A stretch of 64,000 bases of DNA from Pseudidiomarina indica (GCA_029279945.1 JAJUHK010000011.1:18331-82330); one strand, 5' to 3'. Positions 47,676 through 57,567 are shown, numbered from the stretch's first letter. Notes: generated from the letters alone by a model not told the origin. Made by a program: numbers and translations.

Positions 47676-48188
47676 ATGACCAAACACATTGAGATTGATG
47701 AGGAATTGTACCGCTATATCGCCAGTCATACGCAACGTATTGGTGAAAGTGCGTCGTCGATTTTGCGGCGCCTATTAGGACTGCAACCGTTGTCAACAGA
47801 CGCTGGGGCTGTGGTAGATAACAAGATTACTACCGTAGTAGAGCCGATGGGAACGACCCTATTCGATGTGCTCTCAACAACTGAGTTAACTCAACAAAAG
47901 AGTGCAGTGGCGCGGTTTTTATCAATATTGAGCCTCTTATATCGATGTCATAGTGAGCAATTCGATGTGGTCTTGCAAATAACAGGACGTGACCGTCAGT
48001 ATTTTGGTACTTCGGAATCTGCACTCGAGGCCAGTGGTTCGAGTACGAATCCGAAGCAGATTCCAGATTCACCTTATTATGTGGTGACCAATAACAATAC
48101 GACCCGGAAAAAATCGATGCTAGCGCAAGTGGCAATTGAACTTGGGTATACCGAAGAGCAAGCGGAACAAATAAAGGATTTATTATAA
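47676..48188 (+). CDS. seqA: Negative regulator of replication initiation SeqA
   Basis: 170 residues. N-terminal multimerisation motif (KHIEIDEELYRYIASHTQRI) and a C-terminal GATC-binding domain (about 90-170) containing TGRDRQYFG and TTRKKSMLAQVAIELGY. It binds hemimethylated GATC and sequesters oriC. The stop shares one base with the pgm start (TAATG), the conserved seqA-pgm operon. Confidence 0.96.
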   Translation: MTKHIEIDEELYRYIASHTQRIGESASSILRRLLGLQPLSTDAGAVVDNKITTVVEPMGTTLFDVLSTTELTQQKSAVARFLSILSLLYRCHSEQFDVVLQITGRDRQYFGTSESALEASGSSTNPKQIPDSPYYVVTNNNTTRKKSMLAQVAIELGYTEEQAEQIKDLL

Positions 48189-49828
48189 TGGCATTGCATC
48201 CACGCGCAGGACAGCCAGCAATGGCTGAGGATTTAACAAATATAGCTCAGCTTGTTAGTGCTTATTTTGTCAATGAAGTCGACCCCCGTAACCCAGCTCA
48301 GCAGGTGAAGTTTGGTACCTCAGGGCATCGTGGGTGTGCGTTTGATAGTTCGTTTAATGAAGCACATATCTTAGCGATTTGCCAAGCGTTAGTCGCTTAT
48401 CGTGAAGAACAAGGTATTACAGGTCCGCTGTTACTGGGGCGCGATACGCATGCACTCTCAGAAGCTGCCTACATGACGGCTCTAGAAGTGTTTATTGGCA
48501 ATGGTATTGAAGTGCATATTCAAACTGACGATGGTTACACTCCAACACCGGTCTTGAGTCATGCTATTTTGCGCTACAATCGCGGCCGTACATCAGGATT
48601 ATGTGATGGTGTGGTTATTACTCCATCGCACAACCCACCTACCGATGGCGGTTTCAAGTACAACCCGCCACATGGTGGGCCAGCAGATACAGATGCCACA
48701 AAAGTCATTGAGAAATATGCGAATGCATTGTTGTCGTCAGATTTACTTGGCGTTCAGGCGGTTTCATATGCTGAGGCTCGCTCTAGTTCATTATTAAAGC
48801 AAGTTGATTGGCAACAAAATTACATTGAAGCCCTCGCCGACGTCATTGATATGGATGCCATAGCCAAGGCGCAGCTGAAGATCGGTGTTGATGCTATGGG
48901 GGGCGCTGGTGCCAGCTATTGGGCGCAAATTGCCAAACACTATGGACTTTCAATTGATGTGCATAATGAGCATGTAGATGCAACCTTCCGTTTTATGTGT
49001 TTGGATAAAGATGGCAAAATTCGGATGGATTGTTCATCACCTTATGCAATGGCAAGCTTAGTCAACTTGAGCGATCAATACGATATTGCCTTTGGTAATG
49101 ATCCAGACTATGACCGACATGGAATAGTGACACCCTCTCATGGCTTGCTAAATCCGAACCACTACCTTGCAGTAGCTATTGATTATCTCTGCCAACATCG
49201 TCAATGGCCTCAGTCATTAGCAATTGGTAAAACACTCGTTTCTAGTGCGATGATTGACCGCGTCGTTGCCAAACATCAGCGGCAGCTTCGCGAAATGCCT
49301 GTTGGTTTTAAATGGTTTGCGCAAGAGTTGCATGCGGGCACAACGGCATTTGGCGGTGAGGAAAGTGCAGGCGCAAGTTTCCTCGATCGACAAGGACTGG
49401 CGTGGTCAACAGATAAAGATGGTATTATTTTAGCCTTGCTGGCAGCCGAAATATGTGCGGTGACGGGTAAAAATCCGGGCCAATACTATGATGACCTCTG
49501 TGCCCAGCATGGTACTTCGTATTATCACCGTATTGATGTCGCATCATCTGCTGAACAAAATGCCGCTTTCCAGAATATTCGTGCCTACAAATTAAAATTA
49601 GAAACCTTAGCTGGAGATGCCGTCACCGGTGTAATGACTAAGGCTCCAGCAAATGGCGCGTTAATTGGCGGAATAAAAGTAACGACTGCTAATGGTTGGT
49701 TCGCGGCGCGACCATCGGGAACAGAGCCTGTTTATAAAATATACTGCGAGAGCTTGGTGAGTGCTGAGCACTTGGAGCTGTTGGCTGCAGAAGCGCAACA
49801 GCTCGTCACGAGCTGGCTGCAGGGTTAA
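48188..49828 (+). CDS. pgm: Phosphoglucomutase (alpha-D-glucose phosphate-specific)
   Basis: 546 residues, matching E. coli Pgm. Active-site serine in ITPSHNPPTDGGFKYN near residue 146, metal-binding DPDYDRHG near 305, sugar-binding GGEESAG, and the C-terminal phosphate-binding RPSGTEPVYKIY. It interconverts glucose-1-phosphate and glucose-6-phosphate for nucleotide-sugar and glycogen synthesis. Stop codons of pgm and the MFS gene interlock at TTAA. Confidence 0.97.
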   Translation: MALHPRAGQPAMAEDLTNIAQLVSAYFVNEVDPRNPAQQVKFGTSGHRGCAFDSSFNEAHILAICQALVAYREEQGITGPLLLGRDTHALSEAAYMTALEVFIGNGIEVHIQTDDGYTPTPVLSHAILRYNRGRTSGLCDGVVITPSHNPPTDGGFKYNPPHGGPADTDATKVIEKYANALLSSDLLGVQAVSYAEARSSSLLKQVDWQQNYIEALADVIDMDAIAKAQLKIGVDAMGGAGASYWAQIAKHYGLSIDVHNEHVDATFRFMCLDKDGKIRMDCSSPYAMASLVNLSDQYDIAFGNDPDYDRHGIVTPSHGLLNPNHYLAVAIDYLCQHRQWPQSLAIGKTLVSSAMIDRVVAKHQRQLREMPVGFKWFAQELHAGTTAFGGEESAGASFLDRQGLAWSTDKDGIILALLAAEICAVTGKNPGQYYDDLCAQHGTSYYHRIDVASSAEQNAAFQNIRAYKLKLETLAGDAVTGVMTKAPANGALIGGIKVTTANGWFAARPSGTEPVYKIYCESLVSAEHLELLAAEAQQLVTSWLQG

Positions 49829-51129
49829 CTTGAAGCAGCCGGAGGAGTGGGATCGTCACCCGTAGACGATTCCGCTGTGCTTACTGGCGGTAAGGTGCCT
49901 TGTTCTTGAGCCAGTGTAGTCAGTAATTCTTCAGATGTTGGTGTTGGTGTTAACAACGCATAGGCAGTTTGTGGTTGCTCGATTGGTTTTGCTCGTTTAG
50001 CGACACGGTACAAGGAGTAGCCACAGACGATGCTAGTGAGCACAGTGATGAGTAAAAAGAAATAATTGACTGCTCCGAATTCCATTAAGGCAGCTACGGA
50101 AGGTGCGCCAAAAATAGCTCCCAACCCACCGACTTTTAAGATCGCGCCGGTCGCACCAACCATTTGGTCTTTTTCTAAAAAGTCATTGGTGTGTGCCATA
50201 CCTAATGAATACATTGGCAAAGCACTAGCACCCAATAAACCCACGCAGATATAGATTAACCATGCTATCGATGAGTCAAGTTGTGATAGCACAAGAGCAA
50301 TCACCGCCGCACTCCCAGCACAACCGGCTAAGACATAGCGCCGATCAACACGATCAGACAACATACCTATAGGTGCTTGGGCGAGCATACCACCTAAAAT
50401 AAACGAAGCCATAAATAAGGATACTTGGCTGACATTTAACCCTATGTAAGTCGCATACATGGGGCCGATCCCGTAAAACATGGAATAACACGCCTGCATG
50501 ATAAATGCGTTGACCATACCTAGTGGGACTATTTTCAGCAAACTGCTGATAGGTACTTTACGTGGGGTAGTGGTGGTGGGTTCTACAGTGACACTGATGA
50601 GAATAGGGATCAGCGCGAGGTTCATCAATAGTGCCACAATGGCAAAGGCAGCAAACTCAGCAGGGTCAGTTAATCCTAAAATTAACTGACCAGCTACTAA
50701 TCCGCCATAAATCAGGACTAAATAAATAGATAACAGCGTACCACGATTTTTGTTATCTGCCATGGTGTTGAGCCAGCTTTCGACGATGACGTAAATAGCT
50801 GAGATGGCGAACCCAGTTAGAAAGCGCATTACAAACCAAACAATGGGCTCGATCCAAATCGCTTGAACTAATATGGAGGCGGCAGCTAGGCCAGTTAGCC
50901 CACCGAATGCTCGGATATAGCCCACACGACGAATATCCTTAGGAGCGCGAGTGGTACCAAACAAGTAGCCGATAAAGTAGGCTGACATGATGATACCCGT
51001 GGTCAATGTGCCGAAGTTTTCAATGGTTGCTCGTAAACTCAGCAAGGTGCTGGTCATGCCGGTACAGATACCAATCAGGGTAATGCTGGATAGTAGTGAA
51101 CTTATCGCGCGCAATTGTTGCCGTAGCAT
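49825..51129 (-). CDS. MFS transporter, YcaD-like
   Basis: 434 residues from ATG 51129 with AAGGA upstream; a TTG six codons earlier is rejected. About twelve transmembrane helices in two halves with a cytoplasmic loop near residue 190-205 and a long polar tail after 385. The NKNRGTLLSIYLVLIYGG block matches YcaD/YfcJ-type major facilitator proteins of uncharacterised substrate. Single gene, convergent with pgm. Confidence 0.85.
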   Translation of the reverse strand: MLRQQLRAISSLLSSITLIGICTGMTSTLLSLRATIENFGTLTTGIIMSAYFIGYLFGTTRAPKDIRRVGYIRAFGGLTGLAAASILVQAIWIEPIVWFVMRFLTGFAISAIYVIVESWLNTMADNKNRGTLLSIYLVLIYGGLVAGQLILGLTDPAEFAAFAIVALLMNLALIPILISVTVEPTTTTPRKVPISSLLKIVPLGMVNAFIMQACYSMFYGIGPMYATYIGLNVSQVSLFMASFILGGMLAQAPIGMLSDRVDRRYVLAGCAGSAAVIALVLSQLDSSIAWLIYICVGLLGASALPMYSLGMAHTNDFLEKDQMVGATGAILKVGGLGAIFGAPSVAALMEFGAVNYFFLLITVLTSIVCGYSLYRVAKRAKPIEQPQTAYALLTPTPTSEELLTTLAQEQGTLPPVSTAESSTGDDPTPPAASS

Positions 51130-51208
51130 GACGTTAGATCCTTGCAAAGATGCGGTGGGTGTCTTGTCTATTCTAACACGTTACGAAAAAATCGAAAACG
51201 CCAAGAGG

Positions 51209-51217
51209 TTATCCACA
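51209..51217 (+). promoter_or_regulatory. DnaA-box-like 9-mer upstream of DUF2066-hda
   Basis: TTATCCACA, a perfect match to the high-affinity DnaA box, lies 67 bp before the DUF2066 start in the 154-bp intergenic region. About 0.5 perfect matches are expected by chance in 64 kb on both strands; three are seen in the window. Confidence 0.4.
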
Positions 51218-51283
51218 GCTTGTTACTTGCGAGGAGGCTGTTAGCTGATTATGATGAGCATAAGTCGAGGTACAGGGGTAGCA

Positions 51284-52366
51284 ATGCGAGCTTCCAAGAT
51301 TATTACTGTTGGTTTATTGATGGTCATTACGACGATCTTAAATTGCACTAAACCAGCGTCTGCAGCGGTTGAAATCCATCAACTTTATCAAGCTCAGGTT
51401 GCTGTTGAGAATCAAGCTACAGATGAACGTAACCAAGCACTACGACAAGCACTAGCACAAACCTTATTGAAGGTTTCCGGTGATGATGCCGTACTTGAGC
51501 ATGAGCAGGTGCAATCGGCACTGCGCAACGTACGTAACTACGTGGTGCAGTTTGGTTATCGGCAGCTGACGGACGAATTAGTTTTGTGGGTGCAATTTGA
51601 CCAAGCCCAAATTGATCAGATTATCCACGATGCCGGTTCGGGAGTATGGAGTAGTCGCCGCCCAGAATTATTATTCTGGTTGGTAGCAGAAGACGAGCAA
51701 TTGCGCCGCCATATTCTTGGCAGTGCTGATGGTTCGCCGGTGGTTGAGGCGTTGCGAGAAACTGCTGAACAGCGCGGCCTGCCCATTAAACTGCCACTAT
51801 TAGACTTGAATGACTCCATGACTATTGGGGTCGTTGATTTATGGGCACGATTTGATGATCGGATTGCTTTTGCCAGTGCCCGTTATGATGCAGATGGTAT
51901 TGTTGTCGCGCGAATTTATCAAACCGATCCAGCCTATTACGACCAGCCATGGATGCTGGACTGGACCTTGCAACTAGGAAGTGGTTTACGCTGGCGTGGG
52001 GAAGTGACAGCCGATACATCAGCTGACCTTGGTCGTTTGTTGATAAATCAAGTCACGCAGCGTATTTCACAACGTTTTCGGATTGGCAGCCAAACAGAGA
52101 TGGCTGGAACTTGGCGCGTACAGATTCAAAACTTAACGCAAGTTACCGATGTTATTCAGGCCGAACAACTGTTACAAAACATGCCTTCTGTGCACCGCGT
52201 TCAACTGGTGAGCTATGGCCAGCAGATTGCAACTTTTGAACTCTTTATTCAAACTGATCCTGCACAAATTATGCAGGCGCTCGATTTGAATCAGCTACTG
52301 ACTCCGATGAATCCTGAACAACGCTCGGAATTTGAGATGCCAGTATATCGTTGGAGCCAATCGTGA
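51284..52366 (+). CDS. DUF2066 domain protein, exported
   Basis: 360 residues from ATG 51284, chosen because AGGGG lies upstream and the protein then begins with a signal peptide (cleavage near PASAA, about residue 29). The mature start VEIHQLYQAQVAVENQ and the RNQALRQALAQTLLKVSGD motif are characteristic of DUF2066, of unknown function. The conserved tandem with hda is known in this order of bacteria. Stop overlaps the hda GTG by 4 bp. Confidence 0.82.
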   Translation: MRASKIITVGLLMVITTILNCTKPASAAVEIHQLYQAQVAVENQATDERNQALRQALAQTLLKVSGDDAVLEHEQVQSALRNVRNYVVQFGYRQLTDELVLWVQFDQAQIDQIIHDAGSGVWSSRRPELLFWLVAEDEQLRRHILGSADGSPVVEALRETAEQRGLPIKLPLLDLNDSMTIGVVDLWARFDDRIAFASARYDADGIVVARIYQTDPAYYDQPWMLDWTLQLGSGLRWRGEVTADTSADLGRLLINQVTQRISQRFRIGSQTEMAGTWRVQIQNLTQVTDVIQAEQLLQNMPSVHRVQLVSYGQQIATFELFIQTDPAQIMQALDLNQLLTPMNPEQRSEFEMPVYRWSQS

Positions 52367-53046
52367 GTGTCGTTGCGCAACTTCCGCTAGCAGTCCAGCT
52401 ACCTGATGATGAAACCTTTGCCACTTTTGTTGCTGGGCATAATCAAGAACTGGTAGGGGTGTTGCAGAACTTACCCAAAGTCTTGGTGTATTTGTGGGGT
52501 GCTGAAGGTGTCGGTAAAACCCATTTATTACATGCTTTGTGTGCCCAAGCAAAATCTGCAGTGATGTATTTACCATTGGCTGAAATGCACCAACAAGTTC
52601 AGCCTCAGATCTTACAAGGACTTGATTACTACCCACTCATTTGTCTAGATGACGTGGACGCCATTGCTACGAGCAAAGCGTGGTGTTTTGAGTTATTTGC
52701 TTTATTAAACCGCGTGAAAGATGTGGGGACTGGAACCATTGTGGTGACTGCTAAACAAGCTCCCAGCTATTTACCAGCCGCATTGCCTGATGTGCAATCC
52801 CGGTTGCAGTGGGGCTTAAGCATGCACGTTCGAGCGTTAACCGATGAACAGAAAGTTAGTGCACTGCAGGTACGAGCTCAGGTATTGGGTTTACGACTAG
52901 GTTATGAAGCTGCGCAGTTTATGGTGCAGCGCCTTGGCCGTGATATGCGAACGTTATTGACTTGTCTAGCACGCCTTGATCGAGCTTCGATTGCTGCTCA
53001 AAGGCGGCTTACCATCCCGTTTATCAAGGACGTGCTTGACGTTTAA
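52363..53046 (+). CDS. hda: DnaA regulatory inactivator Hda
   Basis: 227 residues from GTG 52363, in the GTGA overlap with the DUF2066 stop. AAA+ domain homologous to DnaA: P-loop GAEGVGKT at 46-53, sensor/Walker B region LICLDDVDAI, and C-terminal QRLGRDMRTLLTCLARLD. With the sliding clamp it stimulates hydrolysis of DnaA-bound ATP and prevents over-initiation. The N-terminal QLPLAVQLPDD holds the clamp-binding peptide. Convergent with DUF2069; the stop codons interlock at TTAA. Confidence 0.94.
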   Translation: MSVVAQLPLAVQLPDDETFATFVAGHNQELVGVLQNLPKVLVYLWGAEGVGKTHLLHALCAQAKSAVMYLPLAEMHQQVQPQILQGLDYYPLICLDDVDAIATSKAWCFELFALLNRVKDVGTGTIVVTAKQAPSYLPAALPDVQSRLQWGLSMHVRALTDEQKVSALQVRAQVLGLRLGYEAAQFMVQRLGRDMRTLLTCLARLDRASIAAQRRLTIPFIKDVLDV

Positions 53047-53432
53047 GAGTCAGTACCTTGCTTGTTTTTTAGTCCCAACCCTAAAGCTCGACCTTGGCGG
53101 CGGGCAAACCATGTACAGCCAACAAACGCAGCACTGGTTAACAGCAATTCAGCCGCGGCTAAACCGCGCTCGCCCGGGGCGACATATAGTGTCGTCAAGC
53201 TGTGCAAAAAATACCACATCAGAATGAAATTTGCCCATGCATAGGTGTAAGGTTTACTCCGCAGTAAACCAGGTAATGGCAGTAATAGCGGAACAACCCA
53301 CAGCAAAATGCGGAACATCGCACTGAATTCACTGTCAGTTTGCCACAATAATTGCCAAGCGCACATTAATATAAATAGTCCCAAATAACTGACTAATGCT
53401 AAGGTGCGTATATTCTTGGTGGTGGTATCCAT
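53043..53432 (-). CDS. DUF2069 family membrane protein
   Basis: 129 residues, four transmembrane helices (about 13-31, 38-55, 63-82, 88-107). LLRSKPYTYAWANFILMWYF is the family's conserved core. Function unknown. It starts 2 bp after wrbA, in the common arsC-wrbA-DUF2069 cluster. Confidence 0.84.
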   Translation of the reverse strand: MDTTTKNIRTLALVSYLGLFILMCAWQLLWQTDSEFSAMFRILLWVVPLLLPLPGLLRSKPYTYAWANFILMWYFLHSLTTLYVAPGERGLAAAELLLTSAAFVGCTWFARRQGRALGLGLKNKQGTDS

Positions 53433-53434
53433 AC

Positions 53435-54022
53435 TTAAATCAACCCTTGCTCATGTACGTTTTTCAATGCTTTTGCTGCTACAGTTACACGTTTACCGAG
53501 TGCCGCAGCAGCCTGAACTTCGTGCTCAGTGAGTTGTTTGCCGCGACCATGTTCAACATGGCTAGCACCATACGGAGAGCCGCCTGCTTGGGTTTGTTGA
53601 ATCGCCGGTTCGGTATAAGGAATTCCGCACAGTAACATGCCGTGATGAAGCAGTGGTACCCCCATCGACAATAAGGTTGTCTCTTGTCCGCTATGCAAAC
53701 TACTACCCGAGGTAAATATCCCGGCAGGTTTACCTTGCAGTTCACCACGAAGCCAGCTATCACTGGTTGTTTCCCAAAATTGTTGTAATGCGCTCGCCAT
53801 ATGTCCAAAGCGTACAGGGCTTCCCATGATCAAGCCATCACAGTGGGTCAAATCTTCTTTCGTTATCGCAAGATCTCGTGCACTGGCTGGGCTACCTGGA
53901 CCAGTAACAGTACGCAATAAAGGTTCTCCGCCCGCGCGGACCACTCCAGTGGCGATGGCATCAGCAAGATTCTGCGTTGCACCATGGCGACTGTAATAGA
54001 GAATTAAGATAGTTGGCGTCAT
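53435..54022 (-). CDS. wrbA: NAD(P)H:quinone oxidoreductase WrbA
   Basis: 195 residues, flavodoxin fold with YYSRHGATQNLADAIA (FMN phosphate loop) and GSPVRFGHMASALQQFWE, and TSGSSLHSGQETTLLSM in the NAD(P)H/quinone region. Two-electron quinone reductase that limits semiquinone stress. Start overlaps the arsC stop by 4 bp, so it is translationally coupled. Confidence 0.9.
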   Translation of the reverse strand: MTPTILILYYSRHGATQNLADAIATGVVRAGGEPLLRTVTGPGSPASARDLAITKEDLTHCDGLIMGSPVRFGHMASALQQFWETTSDSWLRGELQGKPAGIFTSGSSLHSGQETTLLSMGVPLLHHGMLLCGIPYTEPAIQQTQAGGSPYGASHVEHGRGKQLTEHEVQAAAALGKRVTVAAKALKNVHEQGLI

Positions 54023-54375
54023 GCCGGTAATATCTCTAACACTGACTCGGGTGGACGACCAATGCGAGCTTGTTGGCCAACAACGACGATAGGGCGTTCA
54101 ATGAGCTTGGGGTGAGTAGCCATTGCTTCATAGAGCTTTTCCTCATCGTGCTCATTAGCCAAACCTAACTCTTGGTAAAGTGCTTCTTTGGAACGGATTA
54201 ATTCTCGTGCAGATTGAAAATCAAGTTGTTTTACTAGCGATTTTATTTCTGCCACACTAAGGGGAGTTTTGAGATACTCGATAATGGTTGGTTGTAGGCC
54301 ACGTTGTTCGAGCAATTGAAGCGTTTCGCGGCTTTTTGAGCAACGCGGGTTATGGTAGATAATGACCTGAGTCAT
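54019..54375 (-). CDS. arsC: Arsenate reductase (glutaredoxin) ArsC
   Basis: 118 residues from ATG 54375, with GGAGG upstream. Starting further upstream would add a non-homologous extension. Motif YHNPRCSKSRETLQLL contains the catalytic Cys12, and RPIVVVGQQARIGRPPESV the arsenate-binding arginine. No arsenite efflux gene is near, so a general thiol-reductase role is possible. Confidence 0.9.
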   Translation of the reverse strand: MTQVIIYHNPRCSKSRETLQLLEQRGLQPTIIEYLKTPLSVAEIKSLVKQLDFQSARELIRSKEALYQELGLANEHDEEKLYEAMATHPKLIERPIVVVGQQARIGRPPESVLEILPA

Positions 54376-54424
54376 GCGAAATTGTCCTCCATTCATTGAA
54401 TAGCAATAGCTTAAGGGAATCTCT

Positions 54425-54883
54425 ATGTCTTGTCGATTATTGCCTGCCATTGGCTTGGTTGCGGCCATAGCATTAGTAGGTTGTCAACCCGCCCCCGATT
54501 TTTATACAGACACTGCTGGCCAATACCGCTGGGAGCAACTTCAAGGGCAGTATGTGGTCGTGAATTATTTTGCCGAATGGTGTGCGCCCTGTTTACGAGA
54601 ATTGCCCGAACTCAATGAGTTTCACGAACACTACGGTGAACAAGTGCGTTTGTTTGGGGTAAGTTTCGATGGTTTAGATAACGAAGCCTTGGCGCAGCTT
54701 CGCACCGAATACAATATCCAATTTCCGTTGATTCAATCGGAGCCAGTTCCTTATCTACCTTTTCCGCAACCGAACGCATTGCCGGCCACTTATATAATTT
54801 TGCCGAGTGGCGAAATCACGGGGCCGTTGCTCGGAGAGCAAACTATCGAAAGTTTGGCGGCAGCAACAGGGGTCGGTCACTAA
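54425..54883 (+). CDS. TlpA-like thioredoxin-fold lipoprotein
   Basis: 152 residues. Lipobox LVGC (Cys20) after the signal peptide, then NYFAEWCAPCLRELPEL with redox cysteines 53 and 56 and a cis-proline near residue 118. Likely a periplasmic, membrane-tethered disulfide reductase. The start lies 50 bp from divergent arsC. Stop codons interlock with bepA (CTAA). Confidence 0.88.
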   Translation: MSCRLLPAIGLVAAIALVGCQPAPDFYTDTAGQYRWEQLQGQYVVVNYFAEWCAPCLRELPELNEFHEHYGEQVRLFGVSFDGLDNEALAQLRTEYNIQFPLIQSEPVPYLPFPQPNALPATYIILPSGEITGPLLGEQTIESLAAATGVGH

Positions 54884-56325
54884 GTCAAACTTTCCAGCAG
54901 TTTTTTCTGTGCCATCAATTGTTCAATACGAGCTTGGAGACGACGTTTTTCAAGCTCTAATTGATTGTGACGATGGGCTTTGTGCAAATGGTCAATCGCC
55001 TGATCAAAAGCACCATGCAGGGCAGACAACTCTGCCAGTGTTTCGTGCATAGCGCTATTATTGCCATTGAGGCGATATGCTGTGGCAAGTAAATCTAATG
55101 CCATCACGTTATTCTCGTTACGCTGCGTATACTCGCGTAATAAGTTAATGGCTAATGGATACTGACGTGCAGCAACTGCAACGTTGGCAAAGTTTAATGT
55201 AATCGTTTGCTCATTAGGTTGCCGAATATAAGCTTTCTCCAACATCGTCAAGGCTTCATCATAGCGTTGTTGAGCTAATAAAATGTCACTTTGCACGTCG
55301 ATAAAAAAGGTGTTCATCGGTGCGCTTTGCAGCAAGGGCGCTAACACCGTTTCTGCTTCCTGTGGCCGGCGTTGGTCAAGCAACCAAATGGCTAATGCGT
55401 AGGTCGCGGCAGTACGCTCGTTTACTGTTGCAGCGGTATCTTGTATACGACGCAACTCAGTGTCTGAAAACTGTTTTAAATGCCGCACTTGGGTACGATA
55501 TTTAGCTAAGTAAAATGGGAGAGAATCGCGTACTTTCGGACGTGGCATTGATTCTGCCCGTGAGCGCATATCAGCTAATCGGTTTTCACTGTAGGGGTGG
55601 GTAAGTAGAATTTCTGGTGGTCGTGATGAGTACCGATACTTGTCACTCAAGCGACCAAAAAAATTCGGTGACCCCATAGGGTCAAACCCTGAATTAGCGA
55701 GGATACTAAATCCCACTCGGTCAGCCTCTTGCTCAAATTGGCGCGTATAATTGAGCTGCATTTGTTGATTGACGCCAATTGTCCCAGTCATTGCCGCAAA
55801 CCCTAATTGTGGGTTGATAATAGCAAGAATCATGGAACCTAACATAGCTGCCATCGTCGTCGGTGAAGCGTTCGACATGCGCTCCATATTACGTACGATG
55901 TGGCGTTGTGAAACGTGTGCTATCTCATGGGCGATAACGGCCGCTAATTCACTTTCAGTTTGTGCCTCTGCAATTAACCCTGTATGGATACCGATATAGC
56001 CGCCAAAAAATGCAAATGCGTTAATGTCTTTTTGATTTATCCAAAAGAAGGTAAATGGAAAACGTACACCATCGGCTTCACGTACCATACGAGAACCGAT
56101 ATCGCGCAAATATTCGTCGAGAACAGGATCGTTAACCATAGGCGCTAAGGCGCGGATTTGTCGCATATACATGTCACCGTATATACGCTCTCGCTCTACG
56201 GTCATAATAGCCGCACCAGCTGTGCCAATTTCAGGGATGCGCTCTTGTGCTGCAACGTCATGGGCGCCTAGTGCGATCGTTAAGCCCGCAATAGTTGCTG
56301 CAAGAATGTGATTGAACTGCTTCAT
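54880..56325 (-). CDS. bepA: Periplasmic M48 metalloprotease/chaperone BepA
   Basis: 481 residues from ATG 56325; the preceding TTG is ignored. Signal peptide to about residue 27. Zinc protease domain with HEIAHVSQRH (His133, Glu134, His137) followed by a downstream Glu in EQEADRVGF, then TPR-like repeats from about 305 to 460. It assists LptD maturation and degrades misassembled outer-membrane proteins. Same neighbour (perM) as in E. coli. Confidence 0.93.
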   Translation of the reverse strand: MKQFNHILAATIAGLTIALGAHDVAAQERIPEIGTAGAAIMTVERERIYGDMYMRQIRALAPMVNDPVLDEYLRDIGSRMVREADGVRFPFTFFWINQKDINAFAFFGGYIGIHTGLIAEAQTESELAAVIAHEIAHVSQRHIVRNMERMSNASPTTMAAMLGSMILAIINPQLGFAAMTGTIGVNQQMQLNYTRQFEQEADRVGFSILANSGFDPMGSPNFFGRLSDKYRYSSRPPEILLTHPYSENRLADMRSRAESMPRPKVRDSLPFYLAKYRTQVRHLKQFSDTELRRIQDTAATVNERTAATYALAIWLLDQRRPQEAETVLAPLLQSAPMNTFFIDVQSDILLAQQRYDEALTMLEKAYIRQPNEQTITLNFANVAVAARQYPLAINLLREYTQRNENNVMALDLLATAYRLNGNNSAMHETLAELSALHGAFDQAIDHLHKAHRHNQLELEKRRLQARIEQLMAQKKLLESLT

Positions 56326-56484
56326 CAAATATGCCTAATCAATCTGTCATGTCAATTCTAGAAACCAGAAAAGGTTCTAATTTTTTGTATAGACCACTGT
56401 ATCTCGTTCGCGTTCATCAGTTATGATGGGATATTGAGCGGATGCATGCAACATCGGCGTGAATCATCATATGGAGTGGATTCA

Positions 56485-57567
56485 ATGATTGAGTACATCA
56501 AGCAGTGGTATGAACGGCGCTTCTCTGATCCAGATGCTGTGACCTTGGTGCTGCTGCTGGGTATTTCGTTTCTGGTGATTATACTTTTTGGCGACGTGCT
56601 AGCACCTATTTTGGTAGCCGTGGTATTTGCTTATTTGTTGGAATGGCCGATTCAATGGGTCGTGCGCTTGGGCGTTCCCCGCATCACGGCTGTTGCGTTA
56701 GTTTTTATTAGCTTCCTTGCGTTGATTATTATTTTAGTGGTGTTTCTAGTGCCGGTTATTTGGCAACAATCGATAGCTTTAGTTGCCGAACTACCGCAAA
56801 TGTTGGCCCAGGTGAAAATATTGCTGGCGCGTTTACCGGAGTTGTTCCCTGAATTTATTAGTGAACGAAATATTACGACCTTTATTGATAATGTAACGAG
56901 CAGGGCACTCATGTTTGGTGAACTGTTACTGAGCCAATCACTGAGTCGAATTGTTGGCATGATGCAGCTGATGATTTATTTCATCGTGGTGCCGTTGCTC
57001 GTGTTCTTTATGCTGAAAGATAAACGTGAATTACTACGCCACATTAACCGATTATTGCCAACTAATCGTCGGCTGATTGCGCAGGTTAGTGGAGAAATGA
57101 ATCTTCAAATTATGAATTATATTCGCGGTAAAGCCGTGGAAGTGATCGTTGTAGGGGTGGCAGCCTACATCTGCTTTGCCTTATTTGATTTGCGCTACGC
57201 TGCCTTGTTGGCAGTGTTGGTAGGGCTATCGGTTCTGATTCCATACATCGGTGCCGTGGTGGTAACGATTCCTGTTGTCCTTGTTGCGGTATTTCAGTTT
57301 GGCTGGACGAGTATGCTGGCGTGGGTAGTGATTAGTTACTTAATCATTCAAGCACTCGATGGCAACTTACTGGTGCCACTGCTATTTTCCGAAGTCGTGA
57401 GCTTGAATCCTGTGTATATTATTGCCGCCGTACTATTGTTCGGCGGCCTATGGGGATTTTGGGGTGTCTTTTTTGCTATTCCATTAGCCAGTTTAGTGAA
57501 AGCGGTGTTGATGGCGCTGTCCACGCAATCTCCGTCGGTAGTTGAAAGGTCGACTACGAACGAGTAG
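56485..57567 (+). CDS. perM: PerM/AI-2E transporter family membrane protein
   Basis: 360 residues from ATG 56485 with TGGAG upstream; an earlier in-frame start is rejected. About eight transmembrane helices with the family motif ALDGNLLVPLLFSEVVSLNP near the C-terminus. E. coli PerM/YfgO is a putative permease of unknown substrate. Overlaps convergent bcp by 14 bp. Confidence 0.88.
   Translation: MIEYIKQWYERRFSDPDAVTLVLLLGISFLVIILFGDVLAPILVAVVFAYLLEWPIQWVVRLGVPRITAVALVFISFLALIIILVVFLVPVIWQQSIALVAELPQMLAQVKILLARLPELFPEFISERNITTFIDNVTSRALMFGELLLSQSLSRIVGMMQLMIYFIVVPLLVFFMLKDKRELLRHINRLLPTNRRLIAQVSGEMNLQIMNYIRGKAVEVIVVGVAAYICFALFDLRYAALLAVLVGLSVLIPYIGAVVVTIPVVLVAVFQFGWTSMLAWVVISYLIIQALDGNLLVPLLFSEVVSLNPVYIIAAVLLFGGLWGFWGVFFAIPLASLVKAVLMALSTQSPSVVERSTTNE

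Noticed and set aside
56359..56388. Terminator-like hairpin (TAGAAACC / GGTTCTA then T-run) on the plus strand
   Set aside because: No plus-strand gene lies upstream to be terminated, the stem is imperfect and it sits before perM. It may be chance in an AT-rich gap.
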